Assembly: GCA_001632425.1 (NCBI GenBank)
Contig: KV425578.1
Span: 151,165-215,164, forward strand
Reading direction: 5' to 3'
Origin: Neolentinus lepideus HHB14362 ss-1
Taxonomy: Eukaryota; Basidiomycota; Agaricomycetes; Gloeophyllales; Gloeophyllaceae
Length of the DNA stretch: 64,000 nucleotides
Positions 32,293-44,484 of the stretch are shown one piece after another; within the stretch, counting starts at the first letter, position 1, and every line of letters begins with the position of its first letter. The notes under the pieces were generated by a model. The model searched no databases. It saw nothing but the letters and a program-made list of their open reading frames with translations, and had not been told where the DNA came from. The position numbers and the translations under genes are program-made.

Positions 32293-34407
32293 ATGGCGGT
32301 AAATGGTGCAGTGCCGAATGGGACAGCAGACGCGACGAATGGCTTGTCGCCTCAGCCAACAGTGGTCGGAATCAACTTTGGCAACTCGTACGCATCGATA
32401 GCGGTGCTCACTAAAGTATGTGGACAATGCATCCTGTCCGAAGAGGCGTTCTTATGGACTAGAATATAGGAAGGCATATCGGAATGCATTGCTAACGAGG
32501 ATGGAGAGAGGCAGATTGCATGTGCGATTTCCTTCCAAGGGGAGGAGCTGGTACGTCCGAAAATGAAGATCCTTCGAGAATAAAGAGCTCAAATGTCCAA
32601 AGTACATTGGCAATCAAGCGAAGCCTCAGCTAGTCAAAAATGCCCAGAATACGATCATCGGATTCCGAAACTTATTGGGCAGAAAGTGTGGCCGTATACC
32701 TTTGCATTTCGGGCGCAGCTCACACAGGTAATCTTTCGCAGGTTCTCTGAAATTCCCAAGGACAAGCCAGTCGTGTCTGCACCCGTCATTCAGCACCCCA
32801 ATCTACGGGACGAGCCTGCCTATCGTGTACAAGTGCTCAACCCTGCCCCGACTCCCCTCCCAACGAGTGCAGCTGGTACTCCGGCGGCGTCCAGCGCCCC
32901 AACACCCCGCTCCGAACCTACGCCAGCTGAGCGCGTCTTGACTGTCTCGGAAGTCACATCCATTTTTCTCCGATCACTGGTCAAGTCGGCGGAAGACTTC
33001 CTTGGCAAGAAGGTCACAGGTGCTGTACTAAGCGTCCCTGTGTGGTTCAACGATGCCCAGCGTACTGCCCTCGAGAAGGCAGCGAGGGAAGCGGACATCA
33101 ATGTTTTGCAACTACTCGAAGACGCCGGTGCAGTCACTGTAACTACCAGCGCGCTGTGGTCGGAGGACGTCTCCCCGGATCGGACGCAATTAGTTGTGGA
33201 CGTCGGTCAATCGTCATTGGAGCTCTCCGTCCTCTCGAGTCGCCAGGGCCTTGCCTACTCCCTTGCTACTCTTACTGATTTCAGCGTCAATGGTGACCGG
33301 ATTGACGAGAAGCTTGTCAAGTTCTTTGCCAAGGAGTTCACGAAGAAGACCAAGACAGCTCTTACAGTGTGCCCTTCTGCGGAAAGACAGGACCAGCGCG
33401 CTGAGGCCAAACTACGGCTGGCCATTGAGCATACTAAGCGTACGCTTTCCGCATCGCCCGGTGCCGCTACCTGCTCCGTCGAATCATTGAAGGATGGCCT
33501 TGATTTCACCAGTTCCATCAACCGCCTCCGTTTCGACATGGAGGTCCGGCCGATTTACGACCAGATCTACGCAAAGGTAAAAGAGCTAGTCGCGTCCGCC
33601 CAGCTTGATCTATACGACATTGACGAAGTCGTGTATGTCGGTGGGTCTGCGTCCTTCCCGGGCCTGGACGAGACACTCGCGGAGGGCCTGCCTGAGTCGG
33701 TCGTCACGCCCTTCACGTCCGGTACAGTCATTGGCGGTGGCATCGGGGATCCCACCACCATCCTCGCGCGCGGATGCGCGCTGCAGGCCAAGCTCCTGGC
33801 TTCGATCGGTGACTCATCAGAGGATCAGGCAGTGAGGAAGGCGTTCGAGAGGGATAGTGAATGGGCGAAGACGAAGGCAACGACTAAGTCTATAGGACTA
33901 ATTTTCCCCGAGGAGGGTGCCGAGGGTGACCTGGATGGTCAATGGGTGCCTGTTGTTCTGAAGGAGACACCTTTGCCGTGTAGACGGATCGTTAGTCTCC
34001 AGGTTGATGTTGGAGAAGCCGCATCGGGACCATGGAAGGTCGGCTTCGAGGTGTGGGAGGTTAAGGAGGGAGTAAAAATTGAGAAGATCAAGCCTCCCAA
34101 GGATGAGGATGATCCAGAGGAGGAGAACCAGGTGGGCGGGGACCCAGACGAGGAAGAGGAAGAGGAAGAGGAAGAGGAAGAGGAAGAAGAGATCGAGACG
34201 AAGGAGAAGACACTCGAGAAGGTGTCGTTCCTGAGCTCACTGTCCTTCGCAGTTGAGGAAGCCGAGAAAACTAGTGGACGGCTCACTGCGCGGATAGAAG
34301 TACAGTTCTTACTTGACGCAGATGGAGGGCTGGAGGTGAGTGCATGGGAGGTGAAGAAGAGTGGAAGGGGTCAAAAAGCGACCGTTACGGTATTTGGTCC
34401 ATCATAG
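32293..34407 (+). CDS. SSZ1: Ssz1-type HSP70, ribosome-associated complex subunit
   Basis: Atypical HSP70 that pairs with the J-protein zuotin on ribosomes to guide nascent-chain folding. Four exons (32293-32415, 32470-32550, 32603-32685, 32742-34407) give 650 residues. The start at 32293 is the first ATG leading into VVGINFGNSYASIAVLTK, the Ssz1 version of the nucleotide-binding loop. NEDGERQIACAISFQGEEL, YIGNQAKPQLVKNAQNTI and GFRNLLGRKFSEIP follow. VYVGGSASFPGLDETL is the second phosphate-binding signature. The interdomain and C-terminal part is short and divergent, as in Ssz1, without a full substrate-binding domain. A Pro/Ala/Thr-rich insert lies near residues 110-150. A run of about 14 Glu at 34150-34190, encoded by GAGGAA repeats, lies in the C-terminal domain. 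The gene is divergently paired with UBP14. Confidence 0.93.
34148..34195 (+). repeat. GAGGAA microsatellite inside SSZ1
   Basis: A (GAGGAA)n-type hexamer array encodes the poly-Glu run of the Ssz1 C-terminal region. Being a multiple of three, length changes would keep the frame. Confidence 0.85.
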
Positions 34408-35395
34408 AAATAGATTTCATGTCACTTTGCTGTACATTTTGTTCATCGGTTATACAGCGGACCATAATGCGAGAGCTTATCTTGAATTCGCTTCGATAGC
34501 AACGCATATTCAGTAAGCAACTGGTATTTGTGGTTGCCGTAGCTATCTCTCGCGACTTGAACTACTGACTGACGTTGGTCGTTCGTTCAATTCGCGACTA
34601 GAAACTGGACAAGCATGATTAAGTGCGCATGATCCCATAAACGAGTTTAGTTTCAGCGTCCGCAAAACGGCCAGAAAATACGTTAGATCTACGGACCGTG
34701 ATGCCACTGATTCGAGTATATATACTACGGCTGTTGTGCTATCGATTGCGAAGGACTATGAATCTCCCTCTGTTGAAGACCATCAAGCCTCTCGGGAGTC
34801 TGGAGCTACAGCTACCACAGATTGCGCTGGCCCTACATGTCAAGTAGTGGAGAATGCTGGATGCTGTCCGAGTCGAGCCGCTTCTGACGCGTTGATCACG
34901 CCGCGGCTACCTTGAAATCTTCGGGTAATCGAGCTCGAACTTTCCGATGCGGACATTATTCGTCTGGCGCAAATCTTGCGAGAAGCGGAGATCTTCATCT
35001 ATTGCATCACTTCCTTAATTGCGAAAAGGGAAGTCTGAAGACTTTCGCTATAGGCCCAGTTCATTTCTTAGAGGTAGAGCAACACATGGAGAACATCATG
35101 ATTACATCGATGTCTATTAGACCTCTCGAAAATATCGACCGCTTCCCAGCAGAGTTCGAGGGTCTATGGCCGACCGCCTTGGCCGAATTGGCGGCGTGTT
35201 TCGATTGGATATACCTCGAACTCTGAGATACGCCAGTGGTCCAATCGTCCGAACTCATATGATGGACGATTAGAGTAAAACGGGTAGACGCCTGGAAGGT
35301 TAACTACAGACTGAGCTTACAGCAGGCAGTTTGGTTCTATCCTTGTCGAGTTGGTAAGGGATTGGAAGATAACGTTCTAAATAGCTTAGATAACT
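34408..35395. other. Intergenic region, possible gene relic
   Basis: Between SSZ1 and uridine phosphorylase. Plus-strand words around 34740-35225 (KTIKPLGSLELQLPQIALALHVK, VIELELSDADIIRLAQILREAE, PAEFEGLWPTALAELAACFDWIYLEL-stop) look like amphipathic helices from a once-coding sequence such as an F-box or LRR type protein. Stops and frame changes prevent a model, and the family is unknown. Confidence 0.3.
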
Positions 35396-36997
35396 CTATC
35401 TCGGTGAGGGGCTGAGGTCCCATACACTTCCCTCGGCCGGGTGAAGTTTCTGTAAGAATCGAGTCACAAGCCCTCAGCTATAGGAGGAAAAGCGATCGAG
35501 AGACAGTTCCGACTCACATCATCATCTACGTGGAAACCTGCTAGGACGCTTAAAATGGTCTCGCCAGTCCACTTCTCTAATTTAGTCACCATTTCGGGCG
35601 TGATAAAATCCTGGGCCTGTGTGGAAGTGCGCGAAGCGAAGACAATCTGCGCGGCAGCCGCACGGATACGCGGGAACGACGGAGGCGAGAGCGAAGGTAG
35701 GTGGGGCGGTTCATGTGTACCGTTCTTTGGGGACGCCGAGAGCGGTTGGACTGAGGAATTGTGCAACGTCGAGCCGAGGTGCAGTTGAGGCGGGGAAGTT
35801 GTAATAGGTGGCACCGAGGAGGGGCTCTGAGCTATCTGCCCTGGACGATAAGACGCTGCCAGGTGATACAGATGATGCGTTTCCATCTGTGAGACGGTTA
35901 AGTGGATTTCGTTGTTCAGTCAGCTGCGAGTGAATTGGTTTGGCGTAGCAGAAAATAGAACGGACTTCTAAAGTGGCAAGGCCTGGGATCGTGGCTAATA
36001 AAGTGGGGACCAAGTTCTGGTTGTGATCTGGGAAGGAGGTCTGTCTGCCCTGTGACGAGTAGAAACTAAAGGCAGCTGTTGTGCCAGTCAATAAGCAAGG
36101 AGAAACCGGAGTCACCTGTCCGCTGACGCGTTAGTGACGTCGGCTAGGACATTAACTTGGGCGTCTTGTCCGTTAAATCCGTCTCGAACCTGGGAACGTT
36201 ACCGAACTGTGCTAAAGTTGTAGGTGCTAAGGGTGCCTTACCGCTGCAGCAAGCTCTGTGTCTGCCTCCACCTACACGAGTTGAATTTCAAGTCGCTGCT
36301 AGAATACGTTTGACTTACAGGCTTGCTGACTCTGTAGGGAGGTTCGGGCGAGTCGCCGATCCCGAAATCGTAATCGTAATTTCTGCTAACAGCTACGCAA
36401 GCCTTGGGGACGACGATGGTGCCGACGGGGTGGTCCAATAAGCACCCACACGATCCTAGCCTGTCATGGATGTCAATTCCGAAACGGACGCGACGTATAT
36501 CAAATTCTGATCATCTTCGCATGCATTTTGACGAGACAAACCTGACGACAAGCATGTCGCCGCCAAGGCACTCCCGAACTTCGCGAACGAAGAAATCCAT
36601 GTTAGGGTAGCCCATTCCGATGCTGCAAATAGAGATGGGGACACCCTTGTACCGTCCTGTGATTGTCAGGAAACCTCTTTCGGAGGTCAGTCGAAAGAGT
36701 TTGGGGCTGGCATCCAGAAACGACGCTATGGACTCTGCACGAGAGAGGGAGCCTACCGTAACCTAGAGCAGTGATATCAGTACACGACCCGTGTATGCAT
36801 ACTCCCGGTATACTGTTCGCGATACTTACGATGCGATTCGCGACTTCCCCGGCGCGCAGGCCGAGGTGGTAAACCCGCTGGTCCGAGGTACGGGGAAAGT
36901 CTGAAGATAATCCAGGGACATGATGAGTACGAGGCACTCACACTTCTTTCGCCCGTCGAGTCCGTTACTCACTAGCATCTGCGATCAAGTCTTTCAT
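35396..36997 (-). CDS. Uridine phosphorylase (nucleoside phosphorylase superfamily)
   Basis: Phosphorolysis of uridine in pyrimidine salvage, cytosolic. A proposed first exon MKDLIADA (ATG at 36995-36997) splices to NFPRTSDQRVYHLGLRAGEVANRI. Then come TVGSLSRAESIASFLDASP, GRYKGVPISICSIGMGYPNMDFFVRE, the phosphate-site block VRFGSCGCLLDHPVGT, then VSRNYDYDF, VLADVTNASADSFYSSQGR, FPDHNQNL, the ribose/base-site METHHLYHLA, AAAQIVFASR and ITPEMVTKLEKWTGETILSVL. A last small exon gives KLHPAEGSVWDLSPSPR-stop, reached by an intron GTGAGT...TTACAG after FHVDDD. About seven introns are needed. Motif order fits fungal uridine phosphorylases; purine nucleoside phosphorylase is less likely. Confidence 0.88.
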
Positions 36998-39900
36998 CCT
37001 AGTCGCTATCACCGCCGCTTCCAAGTAGGGACCCCCTGTAAACGGCCTTCACGCTTTCAACTTGAACCGCAATGCTTCCGGCGTTCAACGTTCAACGTTC
37101 AGATGCCGACGGCAGGGCCTGGACGGGTTGCGCAGCAATTTGCGTTGCCGGAAACTTCAAAGTTAGACAGCGCGTTACCGGTCATGCATCTTGTTTGAAA
37201 GAATCACGATTCGCCCACCGCTTTACTGACTTGACTCTTACATGGCTTTCTGGGCTCTTTCGAAAAGCAACGGGAAATCCTACCATGGGCGAATCGGAGG
37301 GTATCGACGACGAATTGCTTGTCAATCATTTATAACACAGTATCGATCATCGTTTCGCACTTATGCTAATAGGTAGCTGCTCGGTCATCTATGGGCGAAG
37401 GACGCAAACCGTCATGGTACGTTCGGTTTCCTGGAACGTTCCACCTGGTCAGGACACTTGATTACACGCAATAACCAATATTCAGAATCGAACCCTGCTG
37501 ACTGGGCAGCGTCTTTTCTTGCTGCAGAAGGCCGGGAGTACGACATGAGCCATATGTGCGCCATCGTGTGAGCCTTGGACGACCTCCCCTACTGCTGCGA
37601 AGTTTTCATGGCTAAATAAAACGTGCCGGTCATGATCGACGGGCTTCGTCCCTAAGCTGGCTGTGAGGCTCACATCTTACCACTGGCGTCTCTGCAATGT
37701 CCGAGGTTCTCTGTCGATCTTGGGAACAAACTGCGCGGATGTCAGACCCAATGCCGTGTACCTTTTCATGAAAGAAGAAATATTAAAGTTCCAATCCGCT
37801 TCACGCAAAAGGTCCGTGTCCCGCGTTACAGTCCCGGTCCTGGATCCGTACCGTTTATCATGTCACAAAGCGAACAAGTATCGGTTGTGACCTGCAAGCT
37901 GTTTGAGAGTTCCTCCACTCACGTACCCCGTCCTATGGCTTTCAGGCGGTCAAAGAAGCTCATCGACAAGGTCTGGAACGGTCCATGAAGACAACCGCCT
38001 ACTTCGCACCCGCCGGCTCTTTAGGATGACTTCGGCTACCTTTTAAGCAGTGCGATTCTTATTCCTCGACCCGATCCACCATTTACTCGATCTTCGTAGT
38101 GCGTCAACTTACACTCAAATTAAGCATCTGCATCGCATCCCTGTGATTGAAAAGTGCTCCTCATTCATTCCATCGCCGTGATGTGGCATGCTTGATACTC
38201 TTTCGTCGCCTCCTTCCATCCAAGGGCAGGTAATCCCTCGCCCATCGAAGAAGCTGTCAAATCCGAGTTTACAGCGATCTTTTACGTCCGTGGAGTTCTG
38301 CTTCTCCAAGTGCCACACGTATGCACCCTTGAAGAATCTAGGCACAACCTCTTCGTTATCCGGTACTCGCACCGTCTGCTTTTCCTTTTGCGCCACTTGG
38401 ACGCTCCTTTGATCTGGGGGAAGGTCCCGCAAGCAGATCTTGCTTAGGCTTCATGTCCCTTGTACCGGACCCCTTTTCTACAAACTTAGCACCCTTTTGC
38501 CGGTGAATTCCCGTGTGAGACTCAATTCTGCGCATGTGATGTGGGTAGCCGGTTTGTTATTTTGGACTAGCTCGATGCCGGCAGGGACATGTGGTGCCAC
38601 CCGGCCAGTATGTCTTTCACTTCTCGGACCCTTGCATATGTCGTCTTTGCCATTACCACCCACTCGCAAGTCACTCACTACTGCCCTGCGCCTGGCTTTC
38701 ATGCCTGCCTGCATCCTCCGCAGCTCAATCTGTCTCGTGATTTTAATTGTGACATGCTTACGTTGTTTGAGCCGTGTCCATATCCTGATGGTTCTCTTTC
38801 TGGTTCCAAACGACAAAGTAGTGAAGCTCTTCACGAAGACAGCACCTACTGGGTTTATCAAGGGTTCCAGCGACCCGATGGCAAGTTAACGCAGTGCCGC
38901 ACGGCCTGCCTCAAACGATCGCAGACATGTTCTCCGTGCACCAGGGTTTGCGTCGTTACCCCAGCCCCGGAGCTAGTTTGGGGGCGCTGCGTATTCCCAA
39001 AAGGATCTTCGTACGTCTTGTGGCTTTGGCTCTTCCATTCCTTCACATAGAGCCTTGCGTCGAGGACTTATCCGCGCACGTCTGGTCTCGGTGATTGGTG
39101 ACGAGTTGTCCGTACCCTTGAATCCGACGGTCCCTGCCAGATGGGAACGGGTGTTTGGAAGGCGCTGTCGCCAGCGCCTGTTGACATGCTTTATACCTAT
39201 ATCTGTCTCGCGGCGCCCACCGCGTTCTGTTCTTGCAGGTCGCCGACTTCTATGCCGATGCGGAGGCCGTAGGCCCTCTCTAAGCCCGTGTATATGATGT
39301 GTCACGGCCTAGGATTAGATGTCTTGAGAACCCGTGAGTTTTCTCGTCTGACCTGGCGTCCGTACATCACTCGTGTGTGGGCACAACAATTTGTGGAATG
39401 GTCTGACAGAATCAAAGTGTAGTCTGGCAACACCTGGGATACGATCACTCTGAAATGAGGGTGGTGACCGGTCAGCACTCAAACCTTAGGTAACAAGCCA
39501 GTGCAGTACTAATTGACCCGACAGAGTGGATTCGGTCTAATAGTGAAAAGTCTAATCTCCCCGAAGCGCCTAGGACCCCACGGGCGGACTCACTTTCGGA
39601 CTTCGAAATTGAAATGAACACCATCCAGACGCATTGGCTGGACAAGAACACAGCAAGACAGCTGTAATACTGGCATGGAGGAAACCAGAATCATTGTGCA
39701 TGTGGCCCACGGTTATGTTTAGCCACGGCCTCTTTCAGATTGAGGATGCATCTAGGTGCTTTTTATTAGATCTGGTCTTCCTGCCAATCTCATACAGCGG
39801 TGTTGCGGAACGTACGTAATTGGATAACCCCTTTACATAGCCGATTCTCCTGGCTGACAGTCCTGAAGGAGAATCACAAACGCTGCATTTGCCCAATCTG

Positions 39901-41229
39901 TCCTGCACGATTGTTCCGGAGAACCACTTCGAGTTCGTGGCGATGTGGCTAAGTGCAAGTTCAACAGCAATAATATTCCGTGCGAGCGGTGTGTGGCCTT
40001 GCCGGGTTAAATCGTAGAGATGCTCACCTCAAAATAAAGATATCGCAGAGCCCCACAGTGGAGGGGGAGGACTCTCAGGCGCATGATGAAAACCTTATTT
40101 AGCGTGTTTGCTAGCGTCGCGGACATGTCGCTTATGGTCAAGAAGCGGAGAATGCCGCGAGGCAGTAGTTCCGATGTTTCTTACGTACCGTACCGTACCC
40201 TATCGAGTCGGACACTGCCTGAATGACCTTGCTAATGAGCGCCGACTGTGGCCGACGCCGTCGCAGAACAGCTGGGATCCCCCTATTCGTGAGGGGTGAT
40301 TAACACAGCACAAAATGGCTAGCTGCGGTCCCGAGGAGCACGATCAGAGGTCCTTAGTACAGAGGTCCCTTCCATTCCAACACAAGGGGTACTGCGCGAC
40401 ACCGCTTAGATCCCTTTCTGATCTTAGGCGTCTCCCAGGGTGCACAGCGCTTTAATACCGCCCGAAGTTGAGCGAAGATTTCTGGTAGTGGCAATGGGCT
40501 GGGGTTGTGTGGCATGAGCAGATTAAAACCAGGCGATTGGCTGGGCGGTGGACTGTGTTGGTAAATTACCCGCTGTTGGATCATGGGACTGAGTCAGTTG
40601 GGCCGTCCGTGTCTGACGATGGACGTTCTTGGAATCGAGGCCTTCCGAAAGCGGGGGTGAGGATTCCCGCCCATATCGAGAAGGACAGGGTGGTCTGGAT
40701 GGATGGAAAATTCGAAAGATCCGGAGAAGCAGAGAGTGTGGGTTGGGCTGTGTCCGATGTGCCTGTAAGTCGATGCGGAGGTCAACGGCGAAAGGGAAAA
40801 GGGTCACTGCTTGAGGCCACTCTTCTGCGAGCGCACCACGCCGCCAACCTGGCGCGCGCGGCTGGTGCATGAGTAAGTTTGCTACGAAGTCTGGTATTGT
40901 CGCCTCTTTTCTGCTTCTTCCTTGGCTGATACGTCAAAATCCTCAAGAAACTCTCTCGGACGCGGTAGCAAGCAAAATATCCGTGCACATCATTTTGCAA
41001 CCTTTGGCTATTTGTTTGACGACGGATCTCTTTATAGACCAGTTCTGGAGTCTGGACAGCGATCTATCTGAGACCCGCTACCCCGCCGATCAACCGCAAC
41101 TTGCCTGACTCTGCCACTTCCTCTGCTACCCTGCATTAAGTCGCCGCTGCCATCGTCTCTGCTTTCTTCCTTCCTTCGTCCTCGTCGTACCCGGCGTCCT
41201 CGAGACACATACTCGTTACCGAAAGAACC
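36998..41229. other. Gene-poor 4.2 kb region
   Basis: No gene can be supported. Many medium-length frames exist on both strands (for example 38440-38889 plus and 38478-38861 minus) but none shows family motifs or a convincing intron chain. Words near 37660-37890 and 39620-40020 hint at decayed coding sequence. No terminal repeats, tRNA or conserved transposase/reverse-transcriptase motifs were seen. The last few hundred bases (40870-41229) form the pyrimidine-rich 5' region of the HMG-box gene. Confidence 0.45.
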
Positions 41230-42712
41230 ATGCAGCGCGCCTTGCCCAACTCGGCAATCCCCGTGTCCGACCAACCAGGTTCCGAGCACATTAGACGCAT
41301 CCGAAATGACTCTTTCTCCGGCTCAGAGGGCAGCTCGGGCTACTCGCCCTACACTGGGCCCAAGCATGAACTGGACGTGTCGGGTTAGTGCTCGCTACTC
41401 GCTCTGAACTTTGTGATTTAAATTCTTCATAGAAGAGGACATGCACGCCGCTCTCACTTCACAGTCGCTGAACGCAGACGGTACTCCCAAGAGACCCATG
41501 AACGCGTTTATGATATTTGCGCGTAAGAGGCGTCCCGAGGTGTCCGCTGCGAACCAGACAATGCGCACCGGTGACATCAGCAAAATCCTGAGCAGAGAAT
41601 GGAATGCTATGGAGATGGTACGTCGCTGCTTCGCTAGTGTTGATCCTGGAGCTAGCTGACACTGCTGGGCCCAGTCCGACAAGCAGTTCTATCTAGACCA
41701 AGCCAAAAAGCTGAAGGACAACTTCAACGCAAAATATCCTGACTACGTTTACAGACGCAGACCTAATAACACTCGTAAGAAGCGGAGGACTGACGGTGGC
41801 GTCAACCGCCTACCTGACTCTGCGTCGTTGGATGGCGGAGACGATTACATGGGTGGTACGGACTGGGAGGATCATTCTCCTGTTGAGGGTGAAGATGGCA
41901 TTAATTACAGCCCCGAGCTCCATTATCCTCGTGGTCATACTGTCGGTTACCCCAACCCCAAGGATGAGAGTCACGACTTCCTTCCCAGAGCGGGTCCTTA
42001 TAGCTCCTTCGACAACCCCGGGCAGTATGGCACGGGACACTATTCCGGTGGCGCGCTGTCGAATCCGCATTCATACTCGTCCCAGGTGCACATTGCCGGG
42101 CAGTCGCAGTCGCCCCCACTTTATCACGAGCACAGTGTAGGAAACAACTGGACGCCCAGCAGCCGAGTCGATGGCCGCCCCTCGGGCTGGTCTGGCTCTC
42201 AGCCTCTGAGCCTGAGCACCCAGCCTGAGCAGTCCCTCTCGCCCCTATCGAGCAGCTCGAAGGACCTCTACTCCCCGCGCTCGTGGTCTAGTTCCGACTC
42301 GTCGAACACGTCGAGCAGCGCCATGGGGGTGCACGGCCAAAACAGTGCCTTCCCGACGCTCAACTCGCCCTTCTACCCACAGACGCCTGGGGCGTTGGAT
42401 GAAGGCACGCCGCACGCCCCGAACGCGCACTATTTTTCGTCGTCCCAGGATGATTCGTTCTTACAGCGCACGGGTGGGCAGTACGACAATCCCACCTATG
42501 CGAGATCTTCAAACATATCCTCGGGCAGTGCTGGGTTCCTCCCTTGTGCAGACACGCTCGGGCGATCCACCCTCTCAAGGCCGCTCCCCTCCATTCACTC
42601 GATGTCTGGATACGGCTTGCAAAATATTCATTCCTTAACGTCGCCTGCGTCGACTACGGTATCCTCCTCGCACGTAGGGTACTGGGATCGGGATAGAGTG
42701 GGCGGTTCTTAA
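41230..42712 (+). CDS. HMG-box (SOX/MATA-type) transcription factor
   Basis: Nuclear DNA-bending regulator, 458 residues from three exons (41230-41383, 41433-41617, 41675-42712). The start MQRALPNSAIPVSDQPGSEH is followed by an acidic EEDMHAALTSQ segment. The HMG box spans residues about 69-142: PKRPMNAFMIFARKRRPEVS, TGDISKILSREWNAMEM, then DKQFYLDQAKKLKDNF and KYPDYVYRRRPNNTRKKRR, whose basic tail is a likely nuclear localisation signal. The remaining 300 residues are Ser/Pro/Gly/Tyr-rich and low complexity. The RPMNAFM signature places it in the sequence-specific class, together with mating and developmental regulators. Basidiomycete members of this group include clamp and fruiting regulators, but I cannot assign an orthologue. 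Confidence 0.92.
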
Positions 42713-43764
42713 GTCTTGTTCGTCACGGACTCGGCTCTCACTGCTGAGGTTTCTCAGAATGCATGTGTATCGCTTGTAATATTTGTAATCGTTGCCTGCC
42801 CCTCTTCGTACTTGCTCTCGAGTCTCATCCATTGCCAAGCGCTGTATGTATTGCACTGATCTCTCGCACTGTAGCTATTATTCCTGCGCCCACGTACTGT
42901 ACAATTATGGTCTTGTTACTCAATCGAACTATTTATCACCCCAATTTATTGGACCTTTTCAAGAAGTAGATTAGCTGTACTTAGTGCAAATGTATGTATC
43001 ATTGAATTTTTAAACGCCACATGGCATACCTGCCCTCCGGGACCAAAGTCTGCGCGATGAAATGATCGACCAGGGTGACGGTGTTCGCTTTGGATGTTTT
43101 GAGCTTCTCAAGCTGCGTCGCAGGTCTCGAACAGATGCCTGCGAGACGAAATTCGTATTAAACGCGCCTATGCTCCGTGTCAGCGTGAATTATGCTAAGC
43201 GGTCGGGCCCAGACAAATCAAGCACTGGCAAGTAGTTCGCAATACATGACGCACGCAACGCGTAAAACCTGTCCAAAGTCCTGTAAGAACGCGAGAAGCT
43301 GTCAAGGGTGATCTGCATTGTGGCTGCGGGGGCCGGAGATGAACCTTGTAACTAGTGCCCGAAGTCGATCTGACATCGTCCAGGCCGGCGGCGCGAGCTA
43401 CGAGGCAGGGTAGAAGGACACCATGCCCGGCGGCAACTGCAGAAGGGATACAGCTAGCTTGAATTCTTCACTCTACTTCAGACACAGGGCCTCTTCTTTG
43501 ACAAGGTTCGGGTTCGCTGATGAAGGCGCACGGCGTTCGAATACGCTGACGGTGGATGATGCATGGTTCTTGTTGGTGGGAAGAAACTGCTGTGACTCGA
43601 CCTATCGTAGTTAGAAGCTGCGCCACGGCTAGGTGCTCTACAAAAATTTTCATTCATACAGAGGATACACCAGGACGAAACAAGCCATGGAGGCCTCCAT
43701 ACCTCGTCTAAGTCCCTTGGAGTCATTGAACACTACTGTTTCCAAGCTTCCCTTCTGAGAGTCC
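42713..43764. other. Intergenic region downstream of the HMG-box gene
   Basis: 3' flank of the HMG-box gene, then unassigned sequence. No gene is recognised. Confidence 0.5.
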
Positions 43765-43813
43765 TCCGATAGGATAGTGAAGTGTAGCCGCTACACTTCA
43801 CTATCCTATCGGA
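43765..43813. repeat. 49-base near-perfect palindrome (24-base arms, 1-base centre)
   Basis: The left arm TCCGATAGGATAGTGAAGTG plus TAGC is followed by a single C, then GCTA plus CACTTCACTATCCTATCGGA. All 24 positions pair. Pairing stops immediately outside (C at 43764 against A at 43814). No T-run follows, so it does not look like a transcription terminator. Confidence 0.95.
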
Positions 43814-44484
43814 AAGCCACTAAAGCCTATTTGTGTTCCAAAGCTACACGGACCCATCAACAGAAGGGTCGAGCATGCTTCGTGCCTCCTACAGGGGGTC
43901 CCACGTCCCAGTCTTCCGATGCACATGACATCCTCGTGTTCTCAGTGGGTGAAATACCACTTGCTGACATTGCCTCTCTATTCCTGTCATATGGAACAGC
44001 GAACATTTGTGCGAAGGAGATTTGGCTGTCCCCTAGGGTTCAAAGGCTCAGCTCCAGGGTCCAGGATGCCCTGAGAGTATCACACGACACGACATGCCAA
44101 TTAGTGGCTGTAAATGTCGCTGCAATGATGGTTACATAAGAGCGTCGTGTGCATGTCAACGAATGATAGAAATAATTCCTACAAATGGACATACCGTTTT
44201 TGATGTGGCGATGGAACCTTAAGGTTGATACGGGCTAAATTATAGGGCGTAGGGCTTTTGCTTGGTACGTGGATGCAGCGAAGACATAGCGTGACTAGTC
44301 TTGAATAATAAACGTCTGTGTTGACCTAGTCGTCCTGTCTGGATGTCTTGATTAAGTGATCATCCTGCGGAAGTCGCCGCGTAAAAACCAATAATACCGA
44401 ATTTTCCAGTCACGCACTGGCTAAATGCGGAACTAGGATGCCGTTACTGCCCAGACGACGATGAGCTCTTTGATTGCCCCGCAA
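43814..44484. other. Intergenic region right of the palindrome
   Basis: The plus-strand frame 43777-44139 starts inside the palindrome and has no family resemblance. No supported feature. Confidence 0.4.

Noticed and set aside
38440..39305. Several 110-150 residue frames on both strands near 38.5-39.3 kb, considered as retrotransposon fragments
   Set aside because: No reverse transcriptase, integrase, protease or gag zinc-knuckle motif could be found in any frame.
40507..40872. 121-residue plus-strand frame and 115-residue minus-strand frame at the same place
   Set aside because: No motifs, no splice continuation and mutual overlap; probably chance frames in a G/C-rich stretch.
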